Shown here: in pieces, positions 38,229-47,385 of the stretch
How positions within the stretch are numbered: the first letter of the stretch is position 1
How the letters are laid out: each line of letters opens with the position of its first letter
Assembly: GCA_913049915.1 (NCBI GenBank)
Contig: CAJWZC010000003.1
Location: forward strand, 1 to 64,000
DNA: 64,000 bases
Direction: 5' to 3'
DNA from: an uncultured Colwellia sp.
GTDB lineage: Bacteria > Pseudomonadota > Gammaproteobacteria > Enterobacterales > Alteromonadaceae
The notes under the pieces: generated by a model
Seen by the model: only the letters and a program-made list of their open reading frames with translations
The model's database searches: none
Told to the model about the DNA's origin: nothing
Made by a program: the position numbers and the translations under genes

Positions 38229-38844
38229 ACGCTTGGTCTAATTTTTCCCAAATATAATTTTGATCGAGTACTACTGATGACATTGTTGAGCAAATTAACC
38301 AAAAAATAAAAGCCAGCAAGCCTAGGTTAACTGATAGTTCAGTATCATCAATTAACTTATACATAGAAACGACAATAGCAAGCATAAATACATTGAGCAT
38401 AGCCCAGTTATCAAGATGATGATAAGCGCGAAAAAAGCTTAATAGTGACGGTTTTAATTTATTAAATTTAAAGCAATAGGATATATAGAATACACCTACC
38501 AGACGTACAATTGGCACGGCGATAGCAAATAGAAAAACCAAGCAGGCGATCATAAAAAAGCCGCGGTCAATCAGTACTAAAATACAATCAAATAAAGAGG
38601 CTTGATTGTATTGACCTGCCAAGGTTACCCCCATAATAGGTAATAAAATCGCGGGCAGCATTAATATTAAGCCGGCAAGAGACCAGTTAAAGCTACGTTC
38701 AATAAAGTCGACTTTTCGTTCTATTAATATACCGCCACAACGATTACATTTGGCTAATTGTCCTTGTTTTAATTGTAGCTTGTCATAGAGTGCATCACAT
38801 TGCCGACAAGCGACAAATAATGAAGTATTAATTTTATTATTCAT
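38209..38844 (-). CDS. LetA/PqiA-type membrane protein, first half
   Basis: A 211-residue PqiA-family protein with zinc-ribbon CRQCDALYDKLQLKQGQLAKCNRCGG and four membrane helices (ALAGLILMLPAILLPIMGVTLAG region onward; LDNWAMLNVFMLAIVVSMYKL is the family signature). It corresponds to the N-terminal unit of LetA/YebS. It is first in the three-gene let operon and overlaps its partner, implying coupled, equimolar translation. The two halves probably associate into one LetA-like complex. Confidence 0.88.
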   Translation of the reverse strand: MNNKINTSLFVACRQCDALYDKLQLKQGQLAKCNRCGGILIERKVDFIERSFNWSLAGLILMLPAILLPIMGVTLAGQYNQASLFDCILVLIDRGFFMIACLVFLFAIAVPIVRLVGVFYISYCFKFNKLKPSLLSFFRAYHHLDNWAMLNVFMLAIVVSMYKLIDDTELSVNLGLLAFIFWLICSTMSSVVLDQNYIWEKLDQAFAKDEA

Positions 38845-38865
38845 TTAATTATGATACCAATGTCA

Positions 38866-39020
38866 TTAAATTACATGCCTATGTAGTTAACTCATGATTT
38901 TTCGATAAACGTCATCTTTGAAGTTTCTGATCGAAGATTCATCACTTTTAGATATTGAACTTAGATTAAGAAACCACTGAGATGACGTCCCTGATCTAAG
39001 TGCCTAGGCATATTAAATTA
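38866..39020. repeat. Imperfect inverted-repeat element
   Basis: Outer arms around 38866-38883 (ATTACATGCCTATG) and 39003-39020 (CCTAGGCATATTAAAT) are imperfectly complementary, and an inner exact 9-bp pair (38909-38917 with 38980-38988, ACGTCATCT / AGATGACGT) nests between. The nested layout suggests a hairpin-type MITE or a dispersed intergenic repeat upstream of the LetA genes. Only one copy is visible here. Confidence 0.35.
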
Positions 39021-39197
39021 TTGCCCACTTGTGTGGGTCCAAATACGCCAAGTTGACGTTTCTCTCAATCCCAATAGCTCGCTATTACTTAATCGAGCAC
39101 CTTCTTCTGATTTTTTCCTAAGCATAACAAGATCAAAAATTTCATAAAACGGGTACTGTTATCCATTTATCTACTAATTTACAAAAGTACAATAAAA

Positions 39198-39221
39198 AAA
39201 AGCAGCGATAACGCTGCTTTT
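39198..39221 (-). terminator. Bidirectional-looking intrinsic terminator
   Basis: 10-bp stem (39198-39207 with 39212-39221) with a 4-base loop; on the minus strand it is followed by eight T residues. It lies 33 bases beyond the cytochrome gene stop and is the natural terminator of that gene. Confidence 0.88.
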
Positions 39222-39253
39222 AGAAACTTATTAATGAAGTAACCAAGACATTA

Positions 39254-40213
39254 TTATTTTAATGACGTGATATATTGAGTCACCGCTTTAATATCAGCAT
39301 CTGATAACTTGATCGCAATATTACGCATAATACCATTGCTATCATTACCACGACTACCATTACGGAAGCTAGCAAGTTGTTGTGTCAAGTACTCCTGGCT
39401 CTGGCCAGTAAGACTAGGGAAAGCAGCTTGCTTCATACCTTTACCCGCCACACCATGACAAGCGATACAAGCAGTAACACCTTTAGTCGCATCGCCACCT
39501 AAATATAACTTATGACCTACTTCATTTGATTCTCCAGTACCTGCTTTAGAGCTTTGCACTGCAAAGAATGCAGCTAAGTCATGCATATCTTCTGGAGTTA
39601 ACGCGGCAACCATACCAGCCATTACAGCATTTTTACGATTAGCAGACTTAAAATCAGCTAATTGCTTAGCAAGGTAGTTAGCACTTTGCCCCGCAAGACT
39701 TGGGTACATAGGTATTAAGCTGTTACCGTCAGCACCGTGACAAGCTGCACATACCATCGCTTTACTTTTACCTGCGGCAACATTACCTTTATAAATTGCT
39801 GCTGCTGGCGTAGAAGAAAGCACTTCAACATTACCTGCTGCTGACGCTACACTTGCTGAAGTTGAATCTGTGCTTGTACCTGAACTTGCTGCAGCTGCGG
39901 CTTGTTCTATTGAACTAGGTAAACCTGAGAAATAAGCTGCTAGATCAGCCATATCTTCTGCAGATAAGTTAGCTGCCATAGGCCCCATCATTGCATCAGA
40001 ACGAGTACCTGATTTGAAATCGTTTAATTGCTTAATGATATAAGCATCATTTTGACCTGCAAGGTTAGGAAACATAGGACTTGCACTCACGCCTGTAGGG
40101 CCATGACAAGCGCTACAAGTAGCTGATTTTTCTTTGCCTGCGTTTGCATCTGCGGCTTGTACAGCACTTACTGAACTTAAAGCTACAAATAGCGAAAAGA
40201 TAATTTTTTTCAT
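39254..40213 (-). CDS. Triheme cytochrome c4-like protein
   Basis: A 319-residue exported cytochrome: signal peptide (about 1-20, SSVSAVQA/AD) and three class-I c domains with CSACH (33-37), CAACH (155-159) and CIACH (249-253). Each domain has the c4-type pattern PNLAGQ-YIIKQLNDFKSG and a likely methionine ligand in the MMGPMA / VMAGMV / IMRNIA region. Ordinary c4 has two hemes in about 190-210 residues. An Ala/Ser-rich linker (about 104-135) joins domains one and two. It should carry electrons in the periplasm to terminal oxidases. It is divergent from engB, a conserved neighbourhood in this group. Confidence 0.93.
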   Translation of the reverse strand: MKKIIFSLFVALSSVSAVQAADANAGKEKSATCSACHGPTGVSASPMFPNLAGQNDAYIIKQLNDFKSGTRSDAMMGPMAANLSAEDMADLAAYFSGLPSSIEQAAAAASSGTSTDSTSASVASAAGNVEVLSSTPAAAIYKGNVAAGKSKAMVCAACHGADGNSLIPMYPSLAGQSANYLAKQLADFKSANRKNAVMAGMVAALTPEDMHDLAAFFAVQSSKAGTGESNEVGHKLYLGGDATKGVTACIACHGVAGKGMKQAAFPSLTGQSQEYLTQQLASFRNGSRGNDSNGIMRNIAIKLSDADIKAVTQYITSLK

Positions 40214-40458
40214 TGAGTTGCTCTCTGCTTGTCATTAATTACGTAGCTGTTTGAATTATATTATAGCTATCTAATTAAAAAATGATAAAAAAGTATGATA
40301 GATGTATCAGTATTTTACACGAATATTAGCGTCGTGTAACAGTGGATAAGTAAAAATTAAGTAAAAAAAACCGTAATTTGACTGTTTTATGTATTTTTTT
40401 AATAATAAAAGTGAAAGAAAAACGTTATAATAGCGAAAATTTTAAACGAGAGAAGCCC

Positions 40459-41127
40459 TTGTCGTCTTCAAAGATACATTTAAGTAAAGCCGCCTTTACC
40501 CTCAGCGCTCCAGATATACGTCGTTTACCGGCTGATGCTGGTATTGAAGTCGCCTTTGCCGGGCGTTCTAATGCAGGTAAGTCAAGTGCTTTAAATACGC
40601 TAACCAATCAACGTGGTTTAGCGCGCATTAGTAAAACTCCAGGTCGAACTCAGCTTATCAATGTATTTGAAGTAGCAGAGAATCGACGTCTTATCGATTT
40701 ACCTGGTTATGGCTTTGCCCAAGTGCCATTAGCAATGAAGAAAAAATGGCAAAAAGCATTAGGTGAATATTTAGAAAAGCGTCAGTGCTTAAAAGGTTTA
40801 GTTATTTTAATGGATATTCGCCATCCGTTAAAAGACTTAGATATGGATCTAATACAATGGGCTGCAGATAGTGACTTACCTGTATTAGCTTTATTAACTA
40901 AGTGTGACAAATTATCACAAGGTAAACGCAGCTCTGAAGTACTTGCTGTGAAAAAAGTGTTAGAGTCATTAAATGCTGATATTAAAGTACAGGCTTTTTC
41001 TTCGCTAAAATATACAGGTAAAGAACAAGCTGATGGCGTTATTTGTGAATGGCTTGAACAAGAAGCCGAAGAGTATTTACTACCTGATGAAAATGATTCA
41101 GATGATGTAGATGAGTTTACTAAATAA
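40459..41127 (+). CDS. engB: Ribosome-biogenesis GTPase EngB (YihA)
   Basis: A TRAFAC-class GTPase needed for maturation of the large ribosomal subunit. G1 is GRSNAGKSS, the G2 Thr is in SKTPGRTQ, G3 is DLPGYGFA, G4 is TKCDKL and G5 is FSSLKYTG. I chose TTG at 40459 because GAGAGAAG lies 5 bases upstream and the protein then starts [12 protein letters not shown] as in relatives; the open frame extends 27 codons further back to 40378 without support. The protein is about 222 residues with an acidic C-terminal tail. Confidence 0.93.
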   Translation: MSSSKIHLSKAAFTLSAPDIRRLPADAGIEVAFAGRSNAGKSSALNTLTNQRGLARISKTPGRTQLINVFEVAENRRLIDLPGYGFAQVPLAMKKKWQKALGEYLEKRQCLKGLVILMDIRHPLKDLDMDLIQWAADSDLPVLALLTKCDKLSQGKRSSEVLAVKKVLESLNADIKVQAFSSLKYTGKEQADGVICEWLEQEAEEYLLPDENDSDDVDEFTK

Positions 41128-41182
41128 GAGTAATAAGATCACCACAAAGTGATATGAAAGTGCAGCAATAACACTAAATTTT

Positions 41183-41219
41183 AAAAAGGGAGAAAGCATT
41201 ATGCTATTCTCCCTTTTTT
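41183..41219 (+). terminator. Intrinsic terminator after engB
   Basis: 12-bp stem (41183-41194 with 41207-41218) extended by an inner AGCAT/ATGCT pair and followed by T residues. It lies 55 bases after the engB stop and also faces the convergent ABC transporter gene. Confidence 0.88.
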
Positions 41220-41279
41220 GTGACTATTTTTTAGTAATCATAACGTAACCTGATTTCAGTTAAGTGATTACCCGCGATA

Positions 41280-43085
41280 CTAGCTTAGCTTTTTGAACTG
41301 TAATTCTACTAACCGTTGATACAACTCGCAGTTTTTTAATAAAGCCTGGTGATCACCTATTTCGATTATGCTGCCTTGATCTAATACCGCAATGTGATCC
41401 GCATGTTGTATGGTTGATAGTCGGTGAGCGATGATTATGGTGGTGCGACCACGCATTAACTCTTCTAATGCCTGTTGCACATGATGTTCACTCTCACTAT
41501 CAAGGGCACTGGTCGCTTCATCTAATAATAAAATATGCGGGTCTTTTAATATCGCTCTAGCAATAGCGATACGTTGGCGTTGACCACCAGAAAGACGCAC
41601 ACCGCGCTCACCTAGAAAACTATTATAACCTTCGGGTAATTGACTTATAAACTCATGGGCATGGGCTTTTTTAGCCGCTGAAATTACCTCTTCATCACTC
41701 GCCTCAGGTCTGCCATAACGTATATTATGAAAAACATCACTGCTAAATAACGCCGGTTGTTGTGGTACTAAGGCCATTTGTTGACGAAGATCTTTCGGAT
41801 CAAGTTGACGTATATCTGTGCCACCTAGAGTAATACGACCAGATTGAGGATCATAAAAGCGTTGTAGTAATTCAAATAAAGTTGTTTTCCCTGCGCCAGA
41901 CGGACCGACTAAAGCTAATATCTTACCTTGTTCAGCCACTAAGTTAAGCATTTTTGTTGCCGCTTGATCCGGTCGAGAAGGGTAGTTAAAGCTTACTGCT
42001 TCAAACGCTATTTTTGCGTTGAGATCTTTAGCTGAAATGGTATTTTTAATAGGAGGAAGAATATGGCTTTTAACCTGTAATATCTCAACTAGTCTTTCGG
42101 TAGCGCCAGCTGCACGCTGTAATTCACCTAATACTTCTGAAATAGTTGCTAAAGAAGAGGCAACTAAAATAGCATAAAATACAAAAGCACCTAAATCACC
42201 ACCGCTCATCTTACCTTGAATAACATCGCTGCCACCAACCCATAACATGCCAGTAATAGCGCCAAAAACAATAATAATAACACCAGCAATTAAGGTGGCA
42301 CGCTGCATTATACGATTGCGACCAATATTAAACGATTTTTCAACCTCCTCACCAAAGGCGTGTCTTTCATGCGGTTCGTGAGTATAACTTTGTACTGTTT
42401 TAATATGTTCAATTGCTTCACCAGCATAACTACCAACATCAGCCATAGAGTCTTGGCTTTTACGTGATAATTTTCTAACTTTTCGGCCATAAAATAATAT
42501 CGGTACTAAGATAAAAGGCACCGATAATAAAACAATAAAAGTTAATTTAATATTTGTGGCGAATAGCATCACTAACCCACCCAATAGCATTAAAACGCTT
42601 CGGATAGCCATAGAAAACGAAGAGCCAATAATACTCTGTAGCAGGGTAGTATCTGTGGTGATACGCGACATAATATCGCCACTACCATTGGTTTCAAAAT
42701 AACTAGGGTGTAAGGTAATCACATGATTAAAAACGGCTAAGCGAATATCAGCGCTGACCCGTTCACCTAACCAGGACACTAGGTAAAAACGAGAAAATGT
42801 GCCCCCAGCAATTAATACGGTAATGGCTAATATAAATAATACTGCCTGTCGTAATTGCTCAATAGATTGTTGAGCAAAACCCTCATCAATAAGCATTCTA
42901 ACGCCTTGACCAACAGACAGCATTACTGCAGCGGTAAAAATAAGTGCGAAAAAAGCAGCGAACACGTGACTTTTATAGGGACGAATGAATTGAATTAGCT
43001 CAAAGAGTATGGCAACTTTTTTCGTTGATACATTTTTTTCTAAAATTGAGTTTGTAAGTAGGTCGGCTGAGGATTGTTCCGACAT
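41280..43085 (-). CDS. MsbA/LmrA-type ABC exporter (fused permease-ATPase)
   Basis: A 601-residue half-transporter: six membrane helices (about 30-320) and a C-terminal ATPase. Walker A is GPSGAGKTT, the Q-loop lies in LVPQQPALFS, the signature is LSGGQRQRIAIARAIL, Walker B is HILLLDEATSALD, and the H-loop is IIIAHRLSTIQ. It acts as a homodimer. No lpxK gene is adjacent, so this is probably not the essential lipid A flippase MsbA but a related multidrug or lipid exporter. It is transcribed alone, away from the PEP-CTERM gene. Confidence 0.88.
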   Translation of the reverse strand: MSEQSSADLLTNSILEKNVSTKKVAILFELIQFIRPYKSHVFAAFFALIFTAAVMLSVGQGVRMLIDEGFAQQSIEQLRQAVLFILAITVLIAGGTFSRFYLVSWLGERVSADIRLAVFNHVITLHPSYFETNGSGDIMSRITTDTTLLQSIIGSSFSMAIRSVLMLLGGLVMLFATNIKLTFIVLLSVPFILVPILFYGRKVRKLSRKSQDSMADVGSYAGEAIEHIKTVQSYTHEPHERHAFGEEVEKSFNIGRNRIMQRATLIAGVIIIVFGAITGMLWVGGSDVIQGKMSGGDLGAFVFYAILVASSLATISEVLGELQRAAGATERLVEILQVKSHILPPIKNTISAKDLNAKIAFEAVSFNYPSRPDQAATKMLNLVAEQGKILALVGPSGAGKTTLFELLQRFYDPQSGRITLGGTDIRQLDPKDLRQQMALVPQQPALFSSDVFHNIRYGRPEASDEEVISAAKKAHAHEFISQLPEGYNSFLGERGVRLSGGQRQRIAIARAILKDPHILLLDEATSALDSESEHHVQQALEELMRGRTTIIIAHRLSTIQHADHIAVLDQGSIIEIGDHQALLKNCELYQRLVELQFKKLS

Positions 43086-43633
43086 ATTATCCCTTAGTTT
43101 ATTGCTAGTAATAATATCGGTTAAGCGACTAGCGGGTGAGTTATTGCCAATAGTCTACGCTTTTCACTACAGTTGAACTAGAGGACATTATCTAAATAGA
43201 AGATTTTTATCACTAATACGGTATTAAAGATTAAATAGTAAGTTATCGTTATAAGGCCAAGAGTAGTAAGAATTTTTACTGAATTTCAGGCATAAGCTTA
43301 TGGGGAAGCTACAAAAAAATTATTACAATAAGTGTTCGCTTAAGAACGAGCTGATTATAGAGTAGTTACTCTTTTTCTTTGATTTAGATCATTATTAGGG
43401 CATTTGTGTGTAGGGGTGTCATAAATAATAAGCATCGCGTTACGATATGAGAAAAATTAATATCGTATGTAACTACACATAATGTTTGCGACCCCTAATC
43501 ATCAAATGATATTAGCTTCTAATGATTACTATTACCTCAGAACTGACCTAATTTAATCATGTATTTATTATCATAAATAGTACGCTTAGACAGAGCAGTA
43601 GACATTCGGTAAAATTTTTTGACTAAAACTTAA
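43086..43633. other. Intergenic stretch, nothing recognised
   Basis: AT-rich, no convincing frame or RNA. The promoter of the ABC exporter gene (minus strand) must lie in its left part. Confidence 0.4.
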
Positions 43634-43667
43634 TATAAAAAAACACCAATTATTACAATTGATGTTT
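43634..43667 (-). terminator. Intrinsic terminator of the PEP-CTERM gene
   Basis: 11-bp stem with one mismatch (43641-43651 with 43657-43667), followed on the minus strand by seven T residues, 29 bases past the gene's stop. Confidence 0.75.
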
Positions 43668-43695
43668 GCTAGAGTAAAGTCCTAAAAATACTACA

Positions 43696-44378
43696 TTATG
43701 ACTGTTTCTTAAATCGACGTGATGCTAAACCAATCACTCCTAATGCAACAATAGCAATAGAAGTCGGCTCAGGCACTGCTGAGACTCTAATTTCATTGAG
43801 GCCATAAACATTAGAACCACAGCAAGGGACACCTCCTACTGCAACGCTGTCAGCTCTGAACTGTAGGTATCTAAATGTACTGGTATTTGTTACAAAAAAG
43901 CTCTGAGCATTAAGTGGACCGTTATGGTAACCATTCCTAATCCGAGGCTCTGCTAATAAAGTTGAGTCAATCAGAGTAGATATGTTGCCGTTAAGGTTGC
44001 CCACTTGTGTGACTGAGTTGCTGGCTAGTATACGAAAGTCTCCAGTGCCTCGATCGAAATACTGAGCGTTGAGAGTATTGAATAACTCAAGGAAGTCAAT
44101 GATATACGCGCTACCTAGATCTATTGTAATCCAAGCATCTACCATACCGTCGTCAGGATTTACCAGTATCTAGCGTCTACATCATTAGTTTGCTGGTTCG
44201 TTTCAGTGATAACACCTGACTGATTGTTGAGGATATATTCAGCTAAAAATCTACTGTCGTAAGATGTTGTTGAGCCAATTACATTACTGGTATTTAGTGT
44301 AATCAGGCCTGAATTAGCAACTGCCTTAACTGATAAAAGTAAACTCATTAGCGTTGTTCTTAAAAGTGTAAATTTCAT
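43696..44378 (-). pseudogene. PEP-CTERM protein with F5/8C-like domain, one-base frameshift
   Basis: Two frames join into one protein. The first (from ATG 44378) has a signal peptide (MKFTLLRTTLMSLLLSVKAVA) and runs to DVDARYW, then TAA at about 44160. The second continues VNPDDGMVDAWITIDLGSAYIIDFLELFNT, a discoidin (F5/8 type C)-like ligand-binding fold, and ends with a PEP-CTERM sorting tail: VPEPTSIAIVALGVIGLASRRFKK. TGG|TAAAT against an expected TGG GTA AAT suggests loss of one G near 44160. The span of 683 bp needs one base for 228 codons. When intact, the protein would be cut by an exosortase and placed on the outer surface. Confidence 0.85.
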
Positions 44379-45060
44379 TTGTCTTCTTTTTTATCCCTTT
44401 CCATTAAATTTGGTAGGTAATAGTTAAAACAGTAATTTATTAATTGCTGTACTTCTTTGCAAAAAACATACTAAGTTAAAATACTGTAATTATTTAAATT
44501 GAATAGCAAGTAGCCTGATTTTGCATATAACTAGGCTATAAAATAGACTAACAATGCATATCTCATCAACTAGTTGTTTATATTGGGTAATTTAAGCCTT
44601 CTTAACTTTATATGAGCTTTGATCAATAAGTGAGGTAAGGCGAGCTAATTTATAAGGTTTGGCATACAAACACCTTGATTTTGGGTTAGTAATAGGAAGT
44701 AAAACTATCATTTATGTTGATAAGTCAGTTAGAGCTGATCTTATTGGTCTTAGTAACCGACAGATAGAATAAGGGATAGTAAGCGGACGTTAGGATTATA
44801 CCGTCCACTTAGTGTACTTTGGAGTCATCCCAATGCAACTTCGCGATTGAGGTAATGGTGGCTTAGTTCACATAGAGATTGAACGACTTATTGGCATAAA
44901 GTTATCATCAAAAGCTTAATTTTTTTATCTATGGGGAATGTCAGTTAGCGGAAAAACACTAGAGGAGTTTGATTATTAAGCTATATCCACTGTGGCTCAA
45001 AACATACAAAAATTTTTAGTATAAATTTTTAAATACTAATGTCTTCAGTGTGCCATACAT
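44379..45060. other. Non-coding stretch, perhaps decayed coding DNA
   Basis: No intact frame. A plus-strand reading around 44720-44920 (DKSVRADLIGLSNRQIE, then YTVHLVYFGVIPMQL) looks protein-like between stops but I do not recognise it. The promoter of the PEP-CTERM gene lies at the left edge. Confidence 0.35.
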
Positions 45061-45390
45061 CTATTTTTTTTTCGATGTTGGCCAAACAAAGGCAGCGGGC
45101 TTGGTAGTGTTTTTCTCTACTAATGCTGTATTCTGGGCGAGTATCCCCCTGATTAATTTTCCCGTTTTTTTATTCTTACTACAAAATGTCTTTAGGTATA
45201 AAATTTCAACTCTACTGCGTGCCCAAGGGGTTGTACGCAGAAATTTCAAACTTGATTTAAGACGCGGTTTATTGGTGAAACAACGAATATTAAGTAACTC
45301 ACCCATCTTATCCCAACCAATTTTCTTCTCCAGTTCGGTGAGAATCTGTTCAAGTTTTATACCGTGTAGCGGATCATTACTTTTATTCAT
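45061..45390 (-). CDS. VF530 family DNA-binding protein
   Basis: A 109-residue protein whose first 70 residues match the VF530 (DUF2132) family: NDPLHGIKLEQILTELEKKIGWDKMGELLNIRCFTNKPRLKSSLKFLRTTPWARSRVEILYL. The family prototype from Vibrio fischeri is a small helical protein proposed to bind DNA. About 35 extra basic residues follow (KNKKTGKLIRG ... PTSKKK), which are not usual. The plus-strand frame on the opposite strand is a shadow. Confidence 0.85.
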   Translation of the reverse strand: MNKSNDPLHGIKLEQILTELEKKIGWDKMGELLNIRCFTNKPRLKSSLKFLRTTPWARSRVEILYLKTFCSKNKKTGKLIRGILAQNTALVEKNTTKPAAFVWPTSKKK

Positions 45391-45699
45391 AGTCTATCTA
45401 AAATCAAAAATAGCATTGTAACAAGTTTCCTAAATATTGACAGACTTATACGTTTCACTCAGGTAAAAGTACAGCAAGTACTTTATGGATAGACAATTAC
45501 ATCAGTTGTACCGTCTAATTACATCAGAACGGCCAGTTATTATCATCTAATACAGTCACCTAATAGCATTTACTGCGACCACTGAATAACATTAGGTTTA
45601 CCATTAATAAATACGGTTACTTTATGTGTATTGTTGACCTTAGCTATGGGGTCAATACTAGATCAACTGATAGCCAATTGCGGACATTACGTTTTTGTG

Positions 45700-45748
45700 A
45701 AACCATGATCATATTTAGGGTAAGATACCCTAAATATGATCATGGTTT
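45700..45748. repeat. 49-bp near-continuous palindrome
   Basis: Exact 23-bp arms (45700-45722 and 45726-45748) separated by only 3 bases. No U tract follows on either strand, so it is not an ordinary terminator. It could extrude as a cruciform, fold as a long hairpin in RNA, or mark the joined ends of a lost mobile element. Confidence 0.85.
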
Positions 45749-45940
45749 GTGGGTCAGGTTTAAACATAAGTCTGTTATACCTTCGGTCGTAATACATTAA
45801 CGGGTACTGTCATACTAGCCTAAGTTATAACCGGCTTAAAAATTAAAAGTAGGTGTTTGAGCTGATAATAGGGTGTCGATACGAGGTAGAATCGATGTCT
45901 TTAGAGTGGGGTAGTTGTTATCGGTTTTGTTGGGCATAAA

Positions 45941-45969
45941 AAAGCTGGAGTTATTAATACCCCAGCTTT
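45941..45969 (-). terminator. Orphan terminator hairpin
   Basis: 8-bp stem (45941-45948 with 45962-45969). On the minus strand it is followed by TTTTTTATG, a fair U tract, yet the nearest intact minus-strand gene upstream ends 670 bases away at 46641. It may end the glutaredoxin transcript, a small RNA, or a lost gene. Confidence 0.55.
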
Positions 45970-46640
45970 CATTTAACGCGTTGACTAGGTCAATACGAAG
46001 TACTTACTAGCTAACATTATGCTAAACAAATGACTATATCGTATCTAAATGAACATAAATTTAACTAGTTTTTAGGACTAATTCATGTTGGTAGTGTTCC
46101 ATTTATCGAAAGGTGAAAGCTTTAATAAGGCCGGGATATTGTGGTATAGTTAAATGTAATTAGTTGGCTTAGGCAAGTTCAATTAAGTCAGTTCGCTTCA
46201 TTGTGAACAAGCTATACCTAAATACTCCGTCCTATGACTCAGTACAATCTATGGCTTGGCTATTTATCAATGGTTACAGCTTTATAGAAGACTTGAAATA
46301 AATCATCGCTTAACTCAATAAATACCTGATGAGATAGCTTCATTCTGGCTTTACAAGAAATAGCGGTGCTAACTGACTTTGTTGACACCATAGCCGTCAT
46401 AGATATTTTAGTCAAAGTTGCGTCTATTACACGACAAGTTGACGGAGGTAACGTATGAACTACCTAGTAAAATCAGGGTAACAATACTTGTGCTGATTAA
46501 TAAATTTATGGCGTTAGAATGGTAAGGGACAGATTATATGATGTCCTACTCCTCTATATCCTGTTATCTACTTGAAATAGAATAATCAATAACTCTGTAC
46601 CCATTAGTTGCTCAATTATCTAATTAGATGCCTCTACTTC

Positions 46641-46874
46641 TTAATCTTCGGCGTAGAGTTTCTTAAAATTTTCTAGATTCCAGCCAATCATTACTTCATC
46701 ACCAACTTTAAGAGCTGGTACAGAGCGAGCCCCTATAGCGTCAAGCTCTTTTCTACCACGCTGCATTTTCGCATTTGTTACTCTGTATTTAATACCATTA
46801 TTATTCAAGTAATTTTGAGCTTCACGACAATGGGGGCATTTATCTGAAATATATAAAACAACGCGTTTCATCAC
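46641..46874 (-). CDS. Glutaredoxin-family protein
   Basis: A 77-residue thioredoxin-fold protein with redox motif CPHC (residues 13-16: YISDKCPHCREAQ), the cis-Pro in ARSVPALKVGD, and a GWNLENFKKLY end, like NrdH-type and other short glutaredoxins. It should exchange disulfides in the cytoplasm. It is alone, with no ribonucleotide-reductase genes beside it. Confidence 0.85.
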   Translation of the reverse strand: MMKRVVLYISDKCPHCREAQNYLNNNGIKYRVTNAKMQRGRKELDAIGARSVPALKVGDEVMIGWNLENFKKLYAED

Positions 46875-47385
46875 TAACCTTTACAGAACTGTTAAAGACT
46901 AACTATTTTACTTAACTCTCAATAAAAAACAAAGATGAATTAACTGAACTGTCGATTCTATACAAAGAAAATTAAGCTACGTTAGCAAATTAATGGGATC
47001 AAAGTATCTGAAGTAGTCGCTTTGGCTTTGATTTAATCGTTTCAGGTTGGAGCTACTAATAGCAGTAATGAGCTTTAAGTTGTCAACAGAAGCTTTTTTA
47101 TTATCTGTTAATTTTTGTGACTAGTTAATATATATGATTAAGTAATAATGCGGCCAAAATAATTCTAGCGCCAATGTATAACCTCAGTATCCTGTATCAG
47201 CACGTTAACAATAATACCTGCTGGAATAAGTATATTATTTATTGCTACTCACGCACTACACATGAAAATAATAAATATAAAAAACAAAAGGTTAAAATGC
47301 TTTTAGGCGAATCGTTTAGTAATGTAATTAAATTTATAATAAATCAGTACAAAAATGCAGTCTAATGGTTAGACGGCATTAACAA
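46875..47385. other. Intergenic stretch, nothing firm
   Basis: A 63-codon plus-strand frame (47174-47365) shows no recognisable protein and no ribosome-binding site. The region is AT-rich. The glutaredoxin promoter is probably at its left edge. Confidence 0.35.

Larger units (their letters stand above)
45391..46640. other. Long intergenic stretch with palindromes and decayed coding traces
   Basis: No intact gene in 1.25 kb. It holds an 11-base direct repeat (AATTACATCAG near 45491 and 45514), minus-strand traces such as VNNTHKVTVFINGKPNVIQW (about 45590-45650) that look like the end of a lost protein, a 49-bp palindrome and an orphan terminator hairpin. Plus-strand traces near 46255-46370 (AIYQWLQLYRRLEINHRL) are also protein-like. 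None could be assigned. Confidence 0.4.

Noticed and set aside
40378..40458. 27-codon N-terminal extension of EngB
   Set aside because: No ribosome-binding site supports it, the residues do not resemble EngB, and TTG 40459 has a good upstream GAGAGAAG.
41280..43085. Essential lipid A flippase MsbA
   Set aside because: The sequence is a generic half-transporter and there is no adjacent lpxK, so the name was not given.
45050..45421. 123-codon plus-strand gene
   Set aside because: It lies fully opposite the VF530-family gene, which has clear family sequence.
47174..47365. 63-residue plus-strand gene
   Set aside because: No ribosome-binding site and no recognisable protein pattern in AT-rich sequence.
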